A stretch of DNA of 64,000 nucleotides, from contig CM053802.1 of NCBI GenBank assembly GCA_028671895.1, forward strand, positions 14,453,631 through 14,517,630, read 5' to 3'. The notes under the pieces were generated by a model. That model made no database searches. It was given only the letters and a program-made list of their open reading frames with translations, and was not told the DNA's origin. The stretch is from Oenanthe sinensis. Lineage: Eukaryota; Streptophyta; Magnoliopsida; Apiales; Apiaceae. Made by a program: the position numbers and the translations under genes. This document shows, one piece after another, positions 49,048 to 60,587 of this stretch (within the stretch, counting starts at the first letter, position 1; each line of letters opens with the position of its first letter).

Positions 49048-51447
49048 CTAGTATCCCTGTGTAGTATCTGCATGGGTCAACTGAGACTGGTCCTGAGTAC
49101 CACCTATATCCCATGCACCGCCTCCAGAAATAGGGGTATACTCCTGTGAAACATCACGTCGCCAACTACCCCAACCACCATCTGCAGCCCCACCGACCCA
49201 GGCATCCCAAGAACCGTCACCACTAACATGCGTCGTGCCTCCCCTAAATCCTCCAGCGGATATCTGAGACTGATCATAAGAAGGACGGTCTGTCCAAGAA
49301 TCCCAACCGCCGTCAGCAACAATCGGTGTGGTGTCTCCCCAACCTCCTCCAGCAGACATCTGAGACTGATGATAGGAATGACCCTGTGTCCATGCACCCC
49401 ATCCCCCCTCTGAGTGGGGAGGCGATGGCTCTGTCACGAAACCTGAAGAAGTGTGCACATCTGAGGCCACATGGTCATAGTACGTGCCCGGCTCTGGAAC
49501 AACTGGGACATCTCGAGGACGACCAACTCTTCTTCCAGTACGCCTATGTCGCTGATAACCGCGTTGGCCACCGGATAGAGGGGGAACCGGCTCAGGCAAC
49601 GTGTGCTGGTAAGAACTACAACCAGTAGAGGTCAGCCGATCCCCTAGAATCGTACGTGCCTCGTCAACATCGGGATCAGGATCCTGGATGGCATGATAAG
49701 CTTGGGAAATCCCTTCTGCCTGTATGAAAACAATTCAAGCTTTTAAAAACTAAACAAAATGAACAACTACATTACGAATCACAAAATCATTAAACTATAA
49801 TGAACTTACATAGTACTGTGAATATCCATGTGTGCCCTGAAAGCCATGCTCTCTAGACCGTCGCCTGGGATCAACTACAAATCGGCGGGTAACTCTAGAA
49901 TACCATCCATCCCATGCTGATGTACACCCTGCAGGTCCATCCTTGATATATTTGTAGTGACGCGGTGTCATGGCCTCGCTAAGCCTGGACTCCCAAAGCT
50001 GGATGAATATGCTATGGACAGAGATCCAATCCAAATGATCATTATAGGCCACGTGCATCCTCTCGTGGTTCTCCTCAGGTGAGGCACGTGGTATATCCTG
50101 CCTAAAGCCAAATTGCCTAGTCACACGCTCAGGATAGCACCACTCGACAACTTCTTCAAAAATGAGGGGACACTTTGATGTCCACAAAGTCCGAGTCATA
50201 ACATCAGGCCTAATATCACCATCAACACCTCTGTATGGCCTCCAACAAAAGAACTCATCAGTACCCATGGCATCCAGCTCATAACGAACAAAACGAGACT
50301 GTGAGTGTGGAACAGATATCATACTCAAACGAACCTTCCACCTACAATAAATTTTAGGGTCAATAACAGTGGATAAAAAAGCGTTAATCAAATTTCACAT
50401 GTACTTATTTACTATCGTACCTCATAGCCAAGGGATGCTGAATGTATGCATCATCCCTACGTACTGGAGCTAGCGAAGGGAAACGCTCCCAGATCCATAC
50501 CTAATTCATATTTAAAAGTCATATTCACATATCTTAAAGGGAAATGATGCATATATAATCAAGTATATTTACCTGCAATAGTGTAGTACACCCGCAGAAG
50601 TCCTTCTTCCTACCAATGCTAGTAGAGCACAACTTCTTATACAAGAAGGCAAGCACTGCGCTACCCCAACTATACGTCTGTACCTCGGTATAGTCTCGTA
50701 CATACTCTAAGAAATCAACCTGGAGCCTGTTCCCAGATGCGTTGGGAAAGACAGAACCAATGATCATAACCAAATGTACCCGGATGTGAAATAACAACTG
50801 TCTGCCAAAATCAACTGAATCCTTGTCCAGCCGATCACATGCACCAAAATGATCTGTCAACCATGTCAGCTTCAATCCACCCCTATTCACGTCATCGCCA
50901 ACAGGGTAGACACCTAACAAATCACCAACCATCTGGCGCTTCTCTTCTAAACTTTGCTGACGAAATGAATGCACCACAGGAGATCCAATAATAGGCAGCC
51001 CCAGTATATAATAAACATCCTCCAGAGTGATAGTCGCCTCCCCAAAACGAAAATGAAATGTATGAGTCTCCGGGCGCCATCTCTCCACAAATGCAGTAAT
51101 CAATCCTGGATCATGTTTAATCGCTCCAATCTGGTAAACGCCATGAAAACCAGATGATACAATTGCTGCCAAGACATCTGGATGTGGTGGATATTTTTGA
51201 ACTTTATCCCAATATCCACGGTAGTTGATGCGTGTGCGAAAATCAGGCAATACCTGAAAACAATTATATGATAATATCAGTTAAACAAATTACATAATAA
51301 CGGTAATATATTTATACCTATAATCTGACAATAAATAATGCAAATTTTTCATACCTCTCCATTCCACATATGTTCCGAATGATGCTCGTGCTGTCGGGTC
51401 AGTAAAGATCCGTCAATAGGACCGGGATGGTAACTAACTGAATCCAT
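49048..51447 (-). CDS. Plant mobile domain (PMD) protein carried by the MULE
   Basis: Five exons on the minus strand: 51,447-51,355; 51,253-50,573; 50,500-50,421; 50,341-49,810; 49,719-49,048. All are GT-AG with matching phases and give 685 aa. The start is MDSVSYHPGPID. Residues about 35-450 form a PMD (PF10536-like; the MAIN/MAIL1 family): FHGVYQIGAIKHD, ETHTFHFRFGEATITLEDV, LPIIGSPV, LTWLTDHF and VWIWERFPSLAP. A basic GRRVGRPRD stretch (about 524-532) follows. The tail (about 567-669) has ten Trp in degenerate ~40-residue repeats with GGWG/GGWD motifs. Host PMD proteins act in silencing and meristem maintenance. PMD genes in transposons are known, but their role there is unclear. It is convergent with MURA and looks intact. 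Confidence 0.9.
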
Positions 51448-52798
51448 GTATATCTACAAAAATTGAAATAAATATTAATTAATCAATTTTTATTTTTTCA
51501 TTTTTAATTGTTAATAATGAAAACCTAATTGTTTGCATTTATATATATATATATATATAGATATATATTAATTCGAAAAACGTACATACATTTCAATTTT
51601 TATTAATATTTTAATAACGGTATTATTTATATATATATATTCATAAATATATTCCAAAATATAACAATAAATATATTTTTATATTAAAACTAGGTACATA
51701 TATTTTATATTTTTATATTCCACAAATATATTTTATAATAATATATTTTAATTTATAAATTCGAAATATATAATTTCTAAAAATTATTTTATATAATTAT
51801 ATTTATATTTATATATCACAAAATTTAATTTTTAATAATTTATTTATATTCGGAAATATATTGTTTAAATATATTTTATATTTTTATTAAAGTAAAAGAA
51901 AATTGTAAATATATTATTATATATTAAAGTTCCAAAATGTAATTTATATAACCAAATTTATATTTTTATATTTCAGTTATTATATTAAAAAATAGAAATT
52001 TTAAGAATAGTATTATATATTAATAATCATAAACTTTATAAAATCATTTATAATAAAATATTCAAATTTTTATATTTTTATATTCGAAAATATATTTTAA
52101 AATGTTTAATTATTTTATACGATTATTTTCAAATATTTTATTGTTCATATATTATTTATATATTTATTTACTTATTTTAATTTTTTTTCGAATTATTAAA
52201 ATTTATATAAATATACATTCCAAATTTTTTTATATTTTTTTTTTACTTTTTTTAATTTTTAATTTTTATTCGAATTATTGGAATATTTTTTACCCACTAA
52301 TAACACCACAATTTACTAATCAACATTTTAATTATCCACTAATTAGTCAAAATTTATTTACTCAATATTCACTAATCTACATACTAATTACTAATCTACA
52401 TACTAATTACTAATCAACATATTATTTAACATACTAATTAATCATTACTTACAAACATACTATGAAATTACATAGTAATATCCATTAATTCAATAATTAA
52501 TATAAAAAACAACAACTAAATATCTACTAATTATTAACTAAGTGATGAGGGTGAAGACATATATTTCAAGAATCTAGATTACTAACACAAATAATTATAC
52601 AAAGCACATATATACACATACATCGGGTAACATATAATCGAAAATTGAATGAGAGTAAGAGATGAGACTAACCTTGGTGTTCGCCGGTGGCCACAGCGGT
52701 TGAGACAAGAGGGGGAATAAGCTGAAAGCGAGAGAGGGAGCAAAGCAAGTAACCTAGCTTCTGCGGTTGAGGGGGAATAAGCTGAGGCTTGTGCGGCT
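51448..52798. other. AT-rich region between PMD gene and right TIR
   Basis: Very AT-rich, with a TA run at 51,541-51,560 and A/T tracts throughout. It probably contains the PMD promoter and leader in its right-hand part, but no convincing TATA box stands out from the background. A TGTTCGCC motif at about 52,678 matches the TIR subterminal repeats. Confidence 0.5.
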
Positions 52799-53201
52799 TG
52801 TGCGGCTACTTCATAAAATTAGGTTTTAAAAAGCTGACCAGGAATGACGTCGTTTCAGGCTGGTCTACAAACTAGAAGTGTTCGCCGTTGGAGAGTGTAA
52901 ACACAGGGTTTAATAAAATACATGTGTTCGCCACTCGATAATGCATACATATAATCTAAATTAAAATTGCGAGATAGCTATGTTCGCCATGGGAGACTGC
53001 ATACACCATAATACATAATCTACTATGTTCGCCATGGGAGAATGCATACAGCATACTAAAAAAAAATTATCCAACCCACAATGTAAGCTAGCTGTGTACG
53101 CCAAAACGGGGGATTGAGTGTACCACTTTTGAAAGCTTTTGAACTGCTGTGTTATTTTTGATATGTGAACATGGTCCCTGTACCATGCATGAAATGGAGC
53201 C
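52799..53201 (-). repeat. MULE right terminal inverted repeat
   Basis: Inverted counterpart of 42,637-43,025. It contains TGTTCGCC at about 52,880, 52,924, 52,981 and 53,027, plus a TGTACGCC variant near 53,094. The arms are clearly homologous along their length, including the outer 75 bp, but not identical. Confidence 0.9.
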
Positions 53202-55440
53202 TAGTTCCCAGCTCTGTTGACTTTGACATAAAAGCATCTGAAACCTCAGTTGGAGCCTCAGTTTGAGAAAACTGATTGAAACCTATCCCTTCACCAGAAA
53301 GACCGGACACTTGTTCTTTTGGCAGCATATAGTGAGGCAAAGCAGGGCAGCTGGAAGATACTACTGCAGGTCCAGGAAAAGAATAAACAGGAAGGAGGCT
53401 TGTGGCTAATAGTCCTGTGGTAGGTGGAGTTCTAGCTATTTTCCTTCTCACAGCCAGTCTGTGACCATTAATTTCGTACCCGTTCATGTGAATTATGGCC
53501 AAGTCTGCAGCAGAGGGGCTATCAAATCTCACAAAGCCATATCCTTTACATTGACCAGTTACCATATCTAATATAACTCTTGATTGAGTGACTCTTCCAA
53601 ATGGAGAAAAAAGTTCCCCCAAACATCTATCATCTATGGTCTGGGGAAGAAATCCAACATAAAGATTTGTTAAACAATTCATGTCTAGTGATGATGGATA
53701 ACCTAAGCCTTCAGTATTCAGGATGGACACTTGTGCTTCTCGCATTATACAGTCAGGGAAAACAGAGTCACTGGTAGCTACTGTAGATAAAGATGCACTC
53801 GACTCAGTTGACACTGATATCAAACCAGCTGGTGAAGATACAGTACTTGATTCAGCAGACACTGAAACTAAACCAGTTGACCATGAGGTTTCCTGAGGAA
53901 TAATTGGAGCTTCAGTTTGAGAAAATTGATTGATGGATTCCATGTTTATTGATGGCGGGAAGCCTAAGCCTACACCATTAAAGACGGACACTTGTGTTTT
54001 TTGCATCGTGTAGTATGGCGAGGCAGGGTATCTGGTAGCTATTTCTGCACGTCCAGGATTAGGGTATCTGTAGTAAGGGAGAGTGCCAGCTATTTTCACT
54101 GTCAGTCTGTGACCTTCAATTTCATATCCGTTCATGTGCATTATGGCTAAGCTCGCAGCAGAGGCAGTATCAAATCTCACAAAGCCATAGCCTTTACTAT
54201 AACCAGTTCTATCTAATGCAACTTTTAATTGAGTTATTGTTCCAAATGGAGAAAAAAGCTCCCACAAATGAATATTATCTACGGTTCGGGGAAGAAATCC
54301 AATATAAAGATTTGTTGAGTGATCCATGTTTATTGATAATGGATAACTCAAACATTCACCATCAAGGACGGACATTTGTGCTTCTGGCATTATACAGAGA
54401 AACGGAGGGGGGTAGCTGGTAGCTACTGCCGCAGGTTCAGGATTAGAATAAACAGGAAGGAGGCTTGTGGCTTGATGTCCCGTGACAGGTGCAACTCCAG
54501 CTATTCTCACTGTGAGTCTGTGACCATCAATTTCATATCCGTTCATGTGCATTATGGCTAAGCTCGCAGCAGAAGGGGTATCAAATTTCACAAAGCCATA
54601 GCCTTTACTATAACCAGTTGTCATATCTAATGTAACTCTTGATTGAGTGATTGTTCCAAATGGAGAAAAAAGCTCCCACAAACGACTATCATCTACGGTT
54701 TGCGGAAGAAATCCAATATAAAGATTTGCAGGATCTATTTCTCTGGAGGATTTAATTTACAAGGTAGAAGGGGCTACTAGACAACCAGAAGTGGGATGGG
54801 TAAAGCTTCCACACCTGTCACAAGCAGCCTTCAATGTAGTTTTCTTCTAAGGACAGGATAAATGACTGTGTCCTGTCTCCTTGCACACACTGCATGAGCT
54901 AATAAAATTTGCTGCTTTGAGATTATAGAGTTCCTGTAACTGAGCTTGCTTGTGACTGTTCATTTCATCTTCTACTGGGATTAGCAGTTTCTCAACCATG
55001 CACACGGCAGCATCAAGAGATTTCTGATTAACTGCCTCTATGTAGACATACAAGTCTTCATCCGCAGAGGGATCACCTTCATGTGCTAATTTGGAGGAAA
55101 TTTTACCTCTCACCCGTATCTTAACCCCACTTTTTAACTCCATCCTCTTTTGTGTATTTCCTTTCGGTCCAGTATAAGACCAATGAAGTTATACGTCGGA
55201 TATTCCTTAACTGGTACATACAATTCTTTAGAAATAATTGCATTCCTCTTTGCCAACTCTGAAAAGATCTTTTCACGTTCTCTGATTAGTTTGTCAGGTG
55301 CATATACTCCTTTTTCAAGTTTGTCGTCTACTAATGGAACAATTATGCTACTGATTTCGGAAAATCTTTTCTGTAATGACTGAACCTCAATATCTTTCTC
55401 CGACATTGTTTTACCTTTTTTGCATTGTCTATCTTCTATA
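53202..55440 (-). pseudogene. Splicing-factor-1-like gene, copy b, 5' part (broken, three RRMs)
   Basis: Reads from about 55,440 (partial linker, then MSEKDIEVQ at 55,406) through the SF1 helix-hairpin and KH region, two CCHC knuckles and three RRM units (RNP1-like KGYGFVKF, KGYGFVRF, KGYGFVRF), with a Ser/Thr-rich end cut by the MULE at 53,201. Lesions: a 1-bp deletion at the KH GPKG loop (near 55,172), TAG in place of Gln after the first knuckle (near 54,847) and TAA in place of Lys before the first RRM (near 54,760). The acidic N-terminal region is absent: homology stops near 55,440. The frame over the three RRMs (54,681 down to the MULE) is open for more than 480 codons. Confidence 0.88.
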
Positions 55441-56680
55441 ACTGTTCATAGATTTAAAGTGTTCAAAACAAAGTGGACTATTGAGGAGTATTACATTAAG
55501 TTCAAAGAGCTGAAGGCTTTCCTAAATCTAGAGGTTCCCAAAATAGATTTTTAACAGCCTTTTTCCACTAGAATTTCCCGGAGAACTAACCCCTACCATT
55601 AGTTCACATTACAAAACTTACACATACCAAAGCAGCATGGTCTGTGCTTCTATAATAATAATAAACATACACTAACCACTTCAAGAACTACAATTCATCT
55701 TGCTAGCAGCAACACAAAACTTGGGTTTGGCAAGAATAGTGGTGTTGAGTTTCTCGACCCTTCCTGAACCCCCCAAGACTCTCCACGGAAGCCTTTCAAC
55801 CTTATTCAAAGAATTGAGTCAACTCTTTGCCACGGCTAAAGTATGGCAACATGTAAATGGTATGAATCAGCCCAATTTAGTACATTCTAAGCAGTCACTA
55901 CAAACATAGCCTGTTTTAATATTCAGTTTTAAAAGGGGATTATACAACCACACCCGAGAGTAATAATCAGATACATGTACCCCCTCCCCAATCACCATAA
56001 AAATGTTGTTACCCACTTACCCTGACTCTTCATGTTTATCGCAGTACCCGTGTCACACACTCGGATATGAACATGAGTACAAACACTCAACACTTCATTT
56101 TAGGCCAAAAACTGAAATATTATCATATCATCATTATCTCCATACACTCAAACACATATCTATATTATACACTTCTAGCCTAGTCCACAACATCAAAAAA
56201 TCAAGGGTTTGTCAAAACCCTAAACATATTTCAAGAAAATCACACCACTGAGTACAAAAAATTATGCACACAAACAACAAAAACATAAAGTGCAAAACAT
56301 AAAATACCCTGAAATAATAAGCTTCATCTGTTCCCATATATAAAATCACAAAACTTTAAAGTATATAAAAAATGATCAGACACAAAGGGCTAGAATAAAA
56401 AAGAAGTTCAATCATACAAAGATGCATAATATTTACACATGCATATACATATATGTAAATGTAAGTATTCATATTCGTGGTAAATGAAAATGGGATGCTG
56501 AAGATCTTCTTCTTGTTTAGTGGTTGGGAAAACTAAGCCTGAACATGCCCTTTAAAATGTATATATAGATGCATGTATAGTTGTATGTATATATATGGGA
56601 AGATGTTAAAGCTGGTGCTTGTGTTGCTTGCTGTGTTGAAAATGTAAGTCTATTAGTTGACACTCTTCAGTGTATTTGTA
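55441..56680 (-). promoter_or_regulatory. Promoter and first-exon region of SF1-like copy b, with deletion
   Basis: About 55,830-56,660 is colinear with 40,390-41,330, the intron 1 and promoter of copy a, including CAAGGGTTTGTCAAAACCC and AATAATAAGCTTCATCTG. The acidic-domain exon that should lie between 55,440 and this region is missing. 55,445-55,830 has nothing recognisable. Confidence 0.7.
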
Positions 56681-57350
56681 TTTAGGATTGAGCAAAAAAC
56701 GAATTGAAACCGAAACCGAAACCGAATCGGCGGTTGCGGTTTTTTATTTTTAAAAACCGAGACTTTCGGTTCCGATTCCGGTTATAGATCAAAACTGAAC
56801 CGAACTGATCATTAAAATAAATAAATTTATTATAATATATATATATATATATATAATTTAAGTATTAAATTTCCCTAGAACATAGTTTTTTCAATTATAT
56901 TTCATATTACAACATCAACTATACTAATATTGAATGTGGGAATATGACAACTCCTTTACAACATTTTATTTCTCTATTTTCCAATTAAAAAGCATATAAT
57001 CAGGAGTAAACATCATTTTAGACATGATTATGTGCTTTTTAGATTGCATACTACGATAAAGGACATTCACATTTTGTTGATTCAACCTTAAAATTTGATT
57101 GTTAAAGTTTCTTACCTTTCTTTTTTGTAGTGTTATTATGCAGAATGTGATCAAATATTTGATTGTATAAAATTTGAATGTAAAAATATAATGATTTAAA
57201 TTATATATATTTTTCATTTTATTTATCCGGTTTTTTAACCGAAACCGAACCGATAAAAACCGAAACGGTCTTTTTAAAACCGAAACCGAAACAGATGGTT
57301 CGGTTGCGGTTGCGGTCAAAAACCGAACCGAACTGAACCGCGCTCACGCC
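56681..57350. mobile_element. Non-autonomous hAT element with AACCGAAACCG arrays
   Basis: An 8-bp target-site duplication TATTTGTA lies at 56,673-56,680 and 57,351-57,358. Ends are TTTAGGATTGAGC and GCGCTCACGCC. Both subterminal regions are packed with AACCGAAACCG and GGTTGCGGT units. No transposase. 670 bp. Confidence 0.85.
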
Positions 57351-59745
57351 TATTTGTAGTAATGATTTTGCTAGTTGTTAACGATTATTATGATTGGTTC
57401 AAAAAAAATCAATTATTGTACTATTATTACTTCTCTACTCCATCCTTCCCAAATTAAATACTTATTTAAATGTTTGACTTTTCTTCATCAAATTGATTTG
57501 ATTGAAAATTATATAATATATAATTATAAAAAATTATACAAATATATTTAATTTATTTTAAAATATATTTTTCAGTTTTTTAAAATTATAAAAAAATAAC
57601 TTTTAATTTTTAATCATAGTTGAATCAAATTAAAAATAAAACAACACAATTAATTTGAAACGTAAAGAGTATTATTTTATTTTTATATTTTCAACATCAA
57701 TTAATTATACAAATGCAACACTCTTTTCCTTTTTTACCTTTTTAAACTAGTATTTATCATTTATATGTAGTTTTTGAAAATTATTCATATGCTTATTATT
57801 TTTTGTTTCAACTCTTTTAAAATTTGACTGCATTCTTATTTTTTAATCAAGGATATATATTATATATATATTATAGTTGAAACATTAAAAAATTTGGTCG
57901 GTGGGTTTGAGCCACCGGCTTAAAAAATATGCATATAATTTTACTTATTATAATAAGGGTCATAATTATAAAATTTTATTATTTATGTCCAATTATATAT
58001 ATTTATTATAACACGGATCTAACTATAACATATTTATATTGAATATATTAAATTTATATAAAATAAGAGAGCATATAATATTAATATAAATTCTTAATAT
58101 TATAAAATTTTATATTAAATATTAATAAAAATATAAATAAAAAATCAATTTAATTAAATATTAGTTACCCGCGAAAAGTTGAAATGGATGGAAGTACACT
58201 ACATTAGATTCATTTAATATATATTGTAAATTTGCAAATTTCTCGCCCTCTCAAAGATAATGTAAAAGATCTGTTTTAATTTATTTGTTTTGTTTTATTT
58301 TTAATTAAATTGATTAGATTTTAATTGAAAATTATATTTATTAAAAAATTATATTATTAAAATATATATCTAATTTACTTTAAAATACAATTATCCTTGT
58401 ATACATGTGCGAGTTTTTCTCCTTATATACATGACTTAGCTTCTTTTTAGCATATGGAAAGCTATGTGTCGACATGTGTCGAATTTCTTCACCTACTAAT
58501 ACTATGTCTCGATTTTCTCCACCTTGTATAATGACTTGGAGTATTTTCAACTTCTTTTCAATCCTTACATACTTGGCTTCCTATCAATTCTTCTTGTGCA
58601 ATAAACATGTTGACAAATTCTTTTGTGTTGACACTTAGTGCACTAGTCTGGTTCACAAATGACTAACACTATTCTTGATCTTCATATTCCCATTTAAAAT
58701 TAAATGACAGGAGTGCTACAATTCTTTATTGCTTCGAACACTGACTATCAATAAACAATGTACTTTAACTAGAATCTTTTTTGGTACTTAGACAACGTCT
58801 TCATTACTACTACAATCTTGAATACTTCCTTCTCTGTTCTTCACTGACGCTTGAACATATAAATGAACTTCTTTCAATGAGTATAACTTCAAGACTGCAA
58901 CTGTCTTCTTTAACCTTTGTCTTTATCATGTCTTCAATTCTTCTAGATTCCTATACTTCGAACACTGTCTATCTTCGATCAATGCCTTTACATTGAAATC
59001 TTCTAGTGACACTTCTATATTGAATGTTTAACATTTCTGAAACCCTGAAAGTCTTTAACCATTATTCTTCACTAAGGCATGAACATATTAATGAATTTCT
59101 TTCAGTGACATGTAATAGACTTCAGAACTTCTTTTAATATCGTGATTCACTGTATTTGTTTTATCTTCATTTCTTCCTGATTTCTGTGTAGACGTAGTAA
59201 TATTTACTTGTCATGTTCTAGTGTAGAGTTATCACTATTACTATTCATACAGCTTCGTAATTTCATTAACAAAATTATTTTCTTTTGACAAAAAAAATAT
59301 ACAAACAACTCAACTACATTTAATGCAATTATTAGGAATAGTCAAAGAAACAAAGTATTTACCTAATTTTTTCTAAAGTTACACGATTTTTTCAAAATGA
59401 CATGTAAAATGTAGCTGAGAGATTATTATATTATCTCACCTTTATTTAAATAGTGTTATCTAAATTATATATTAACTCATGAATGACCACAATTTAATTA
59501 GCAAAAATGTTAACAAATATATTTGATATGTTAGAGTACATATAATACTTTTTAAAAATATTTTATAAATACTATAACTTTAATAAGTATAAAATATATA
59601 AAAATAAATATTTTTAATAACGATTTCTTTTCTTAAATATTGAAGTGTAGAACGATCTCGTGCCTCGCACGGGTTTAGAGCTCGTTATTGTAGAATGTAG
59701 ACTTTTTTTTCCCAACAATTCCAGATTTTATATAACACTTTAATT
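57351..59745. other. Intergenic, AT-rich, with degenerate internal repeats
   Basis: 57,360-58,400 is AT-rich with nothing recognised. 58,420-59,240 contains loosely repeated segments, for example TTCTTCACT followed by GAACATAT and AATGAA-TTCTTTCA near 58,835-58,880 and again near 59,068-59,105, possibly an old LTR. CTCGTGCCTCGCACGGG near 59,655 is a short hairpin of a kind common in plant repeats. Confidence 0.4.
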
Positions 59746-60327
59746 AGGATTTTTCACGAACAGAGTCGAGCCGAACTTTGTCTTAAACGAGCTGAGCTTA
59801 ACTTTTTTTCTAACGAACCGAGCCGAACTTTCTTATCGCACAAAAAATGTGTTCGAGCTCGTTAACAAATCGAGCCACACTCGAGCTCTTATCAAACAGA
59901 GCCGAGTCGAGCTCTTATCGAACAGAGCCGAGTCGAGCTCGAGCCCTTAACGAGCAGCTTGCAAACAGTTAAGTTTTACATTGAAAAAAAGGTTCAAAAA
60001 CCACTTGACCTAACTAATTATCGATTTTTGACTCAACTCAATATTAAATTTTAATTTATTATCTCAATTCACATATTAAATATTTGAATTGTAATTTTAA
60101 ACTTAAAATGCTAGGAATATTATAAAAATATTCAGGATATATTCTATTTTTTCGAGCGAGTTTGAGTCGATCCGAACATACCAAAACCTCGGCTCGACCT
60201 CGTTTTCTTAACGAACACATTTTTGTATTCGAGCTCGAGATCGATCCCTTAACGAGCCGAGCCGAATGAGCCCTTAGTGAGCCGAACTCGAGTTTGTTCG
60301 CGTACAGCTATGTTCGTGAACAACCCT
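59746..60327. mobile_element. hAT-like non-autonomous element rich in GAGCCGAG
   Basis: Imperfect inverted ends AGGATTTTTCACGAAC and GTTCGTGAACAACCCT, with many GAGCCGA and CGAGCTC units inside. No convincing target-site duplication was seen, so the family assignment is tentative. It lies 260 bp beyond the stop of SF1-like copy c. Confidence 0.6.
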
Positions 60328-60587
60328 AACTGTAATACTGTACAGTAAAGAATGTGTATTGCAAACATTAATGTTGACCGTCAAAGTTGTTTTTGCTGTT
60401 ACCCCAATTTAAAAAACAGTTATTTGACCTTCATCCCACAAATACAGGGATGGGAATAATATTTTTTTACTTGTACACGCATATTTTCAGTCCTGGTTAC
60501 AAATATATATTTTCCGTCACCACCAGCATATGTTTTGCATGCAAAATTTGGGTTGAGAGGTGTCTTGGCGTGGACTTTGCAACATTT

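Larger units (their letters stand above)
42637..53201. mobile_element. Complete Mutator-like element (MULE) with MURA and plant mobile domain genes
   Basis: Ends are GGCTCCATTTC and GAAATGGAGCC, with terminal inverted repeats of about 400 bp. A perfect 9-bp target-site duplication TAGTTCCCA lies at 42,628-42,636 and 53,202-53,210. Length 10,565 bp. Cargo: MURA transposase (+, 43,639-46,504), two small ORFs (+, 46,767-47,156 and 47,819-48,313) and a five-exon PMD gene (-, 49,048-51,447). Both large genes are open with good splice sites. Perfect duplication and intact ORFs suggest a young, possibly autonomous element. It is inserted in coding sequence of an already degenerate SF1-like copy. Confidence 0.95.

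Noticed and set aside
42713..53125. MULE ends placed at the TGGTACA inverted pair (42,713 and 53,125).
   Set aside because: No convincing duplication flanks these points. The inverted homology continues about 75 bp outward to GGCTCC/GGAGCC, where a perfect 9-bp duplication is found.
59640..59700. Helitron 3' end suggested by the CTCGTGCCTCGCACGGG hairpin.
   Set aside because: No CTRR end follows at the expected spacing and no 5' TC end or Rep/Hel coding was seen.
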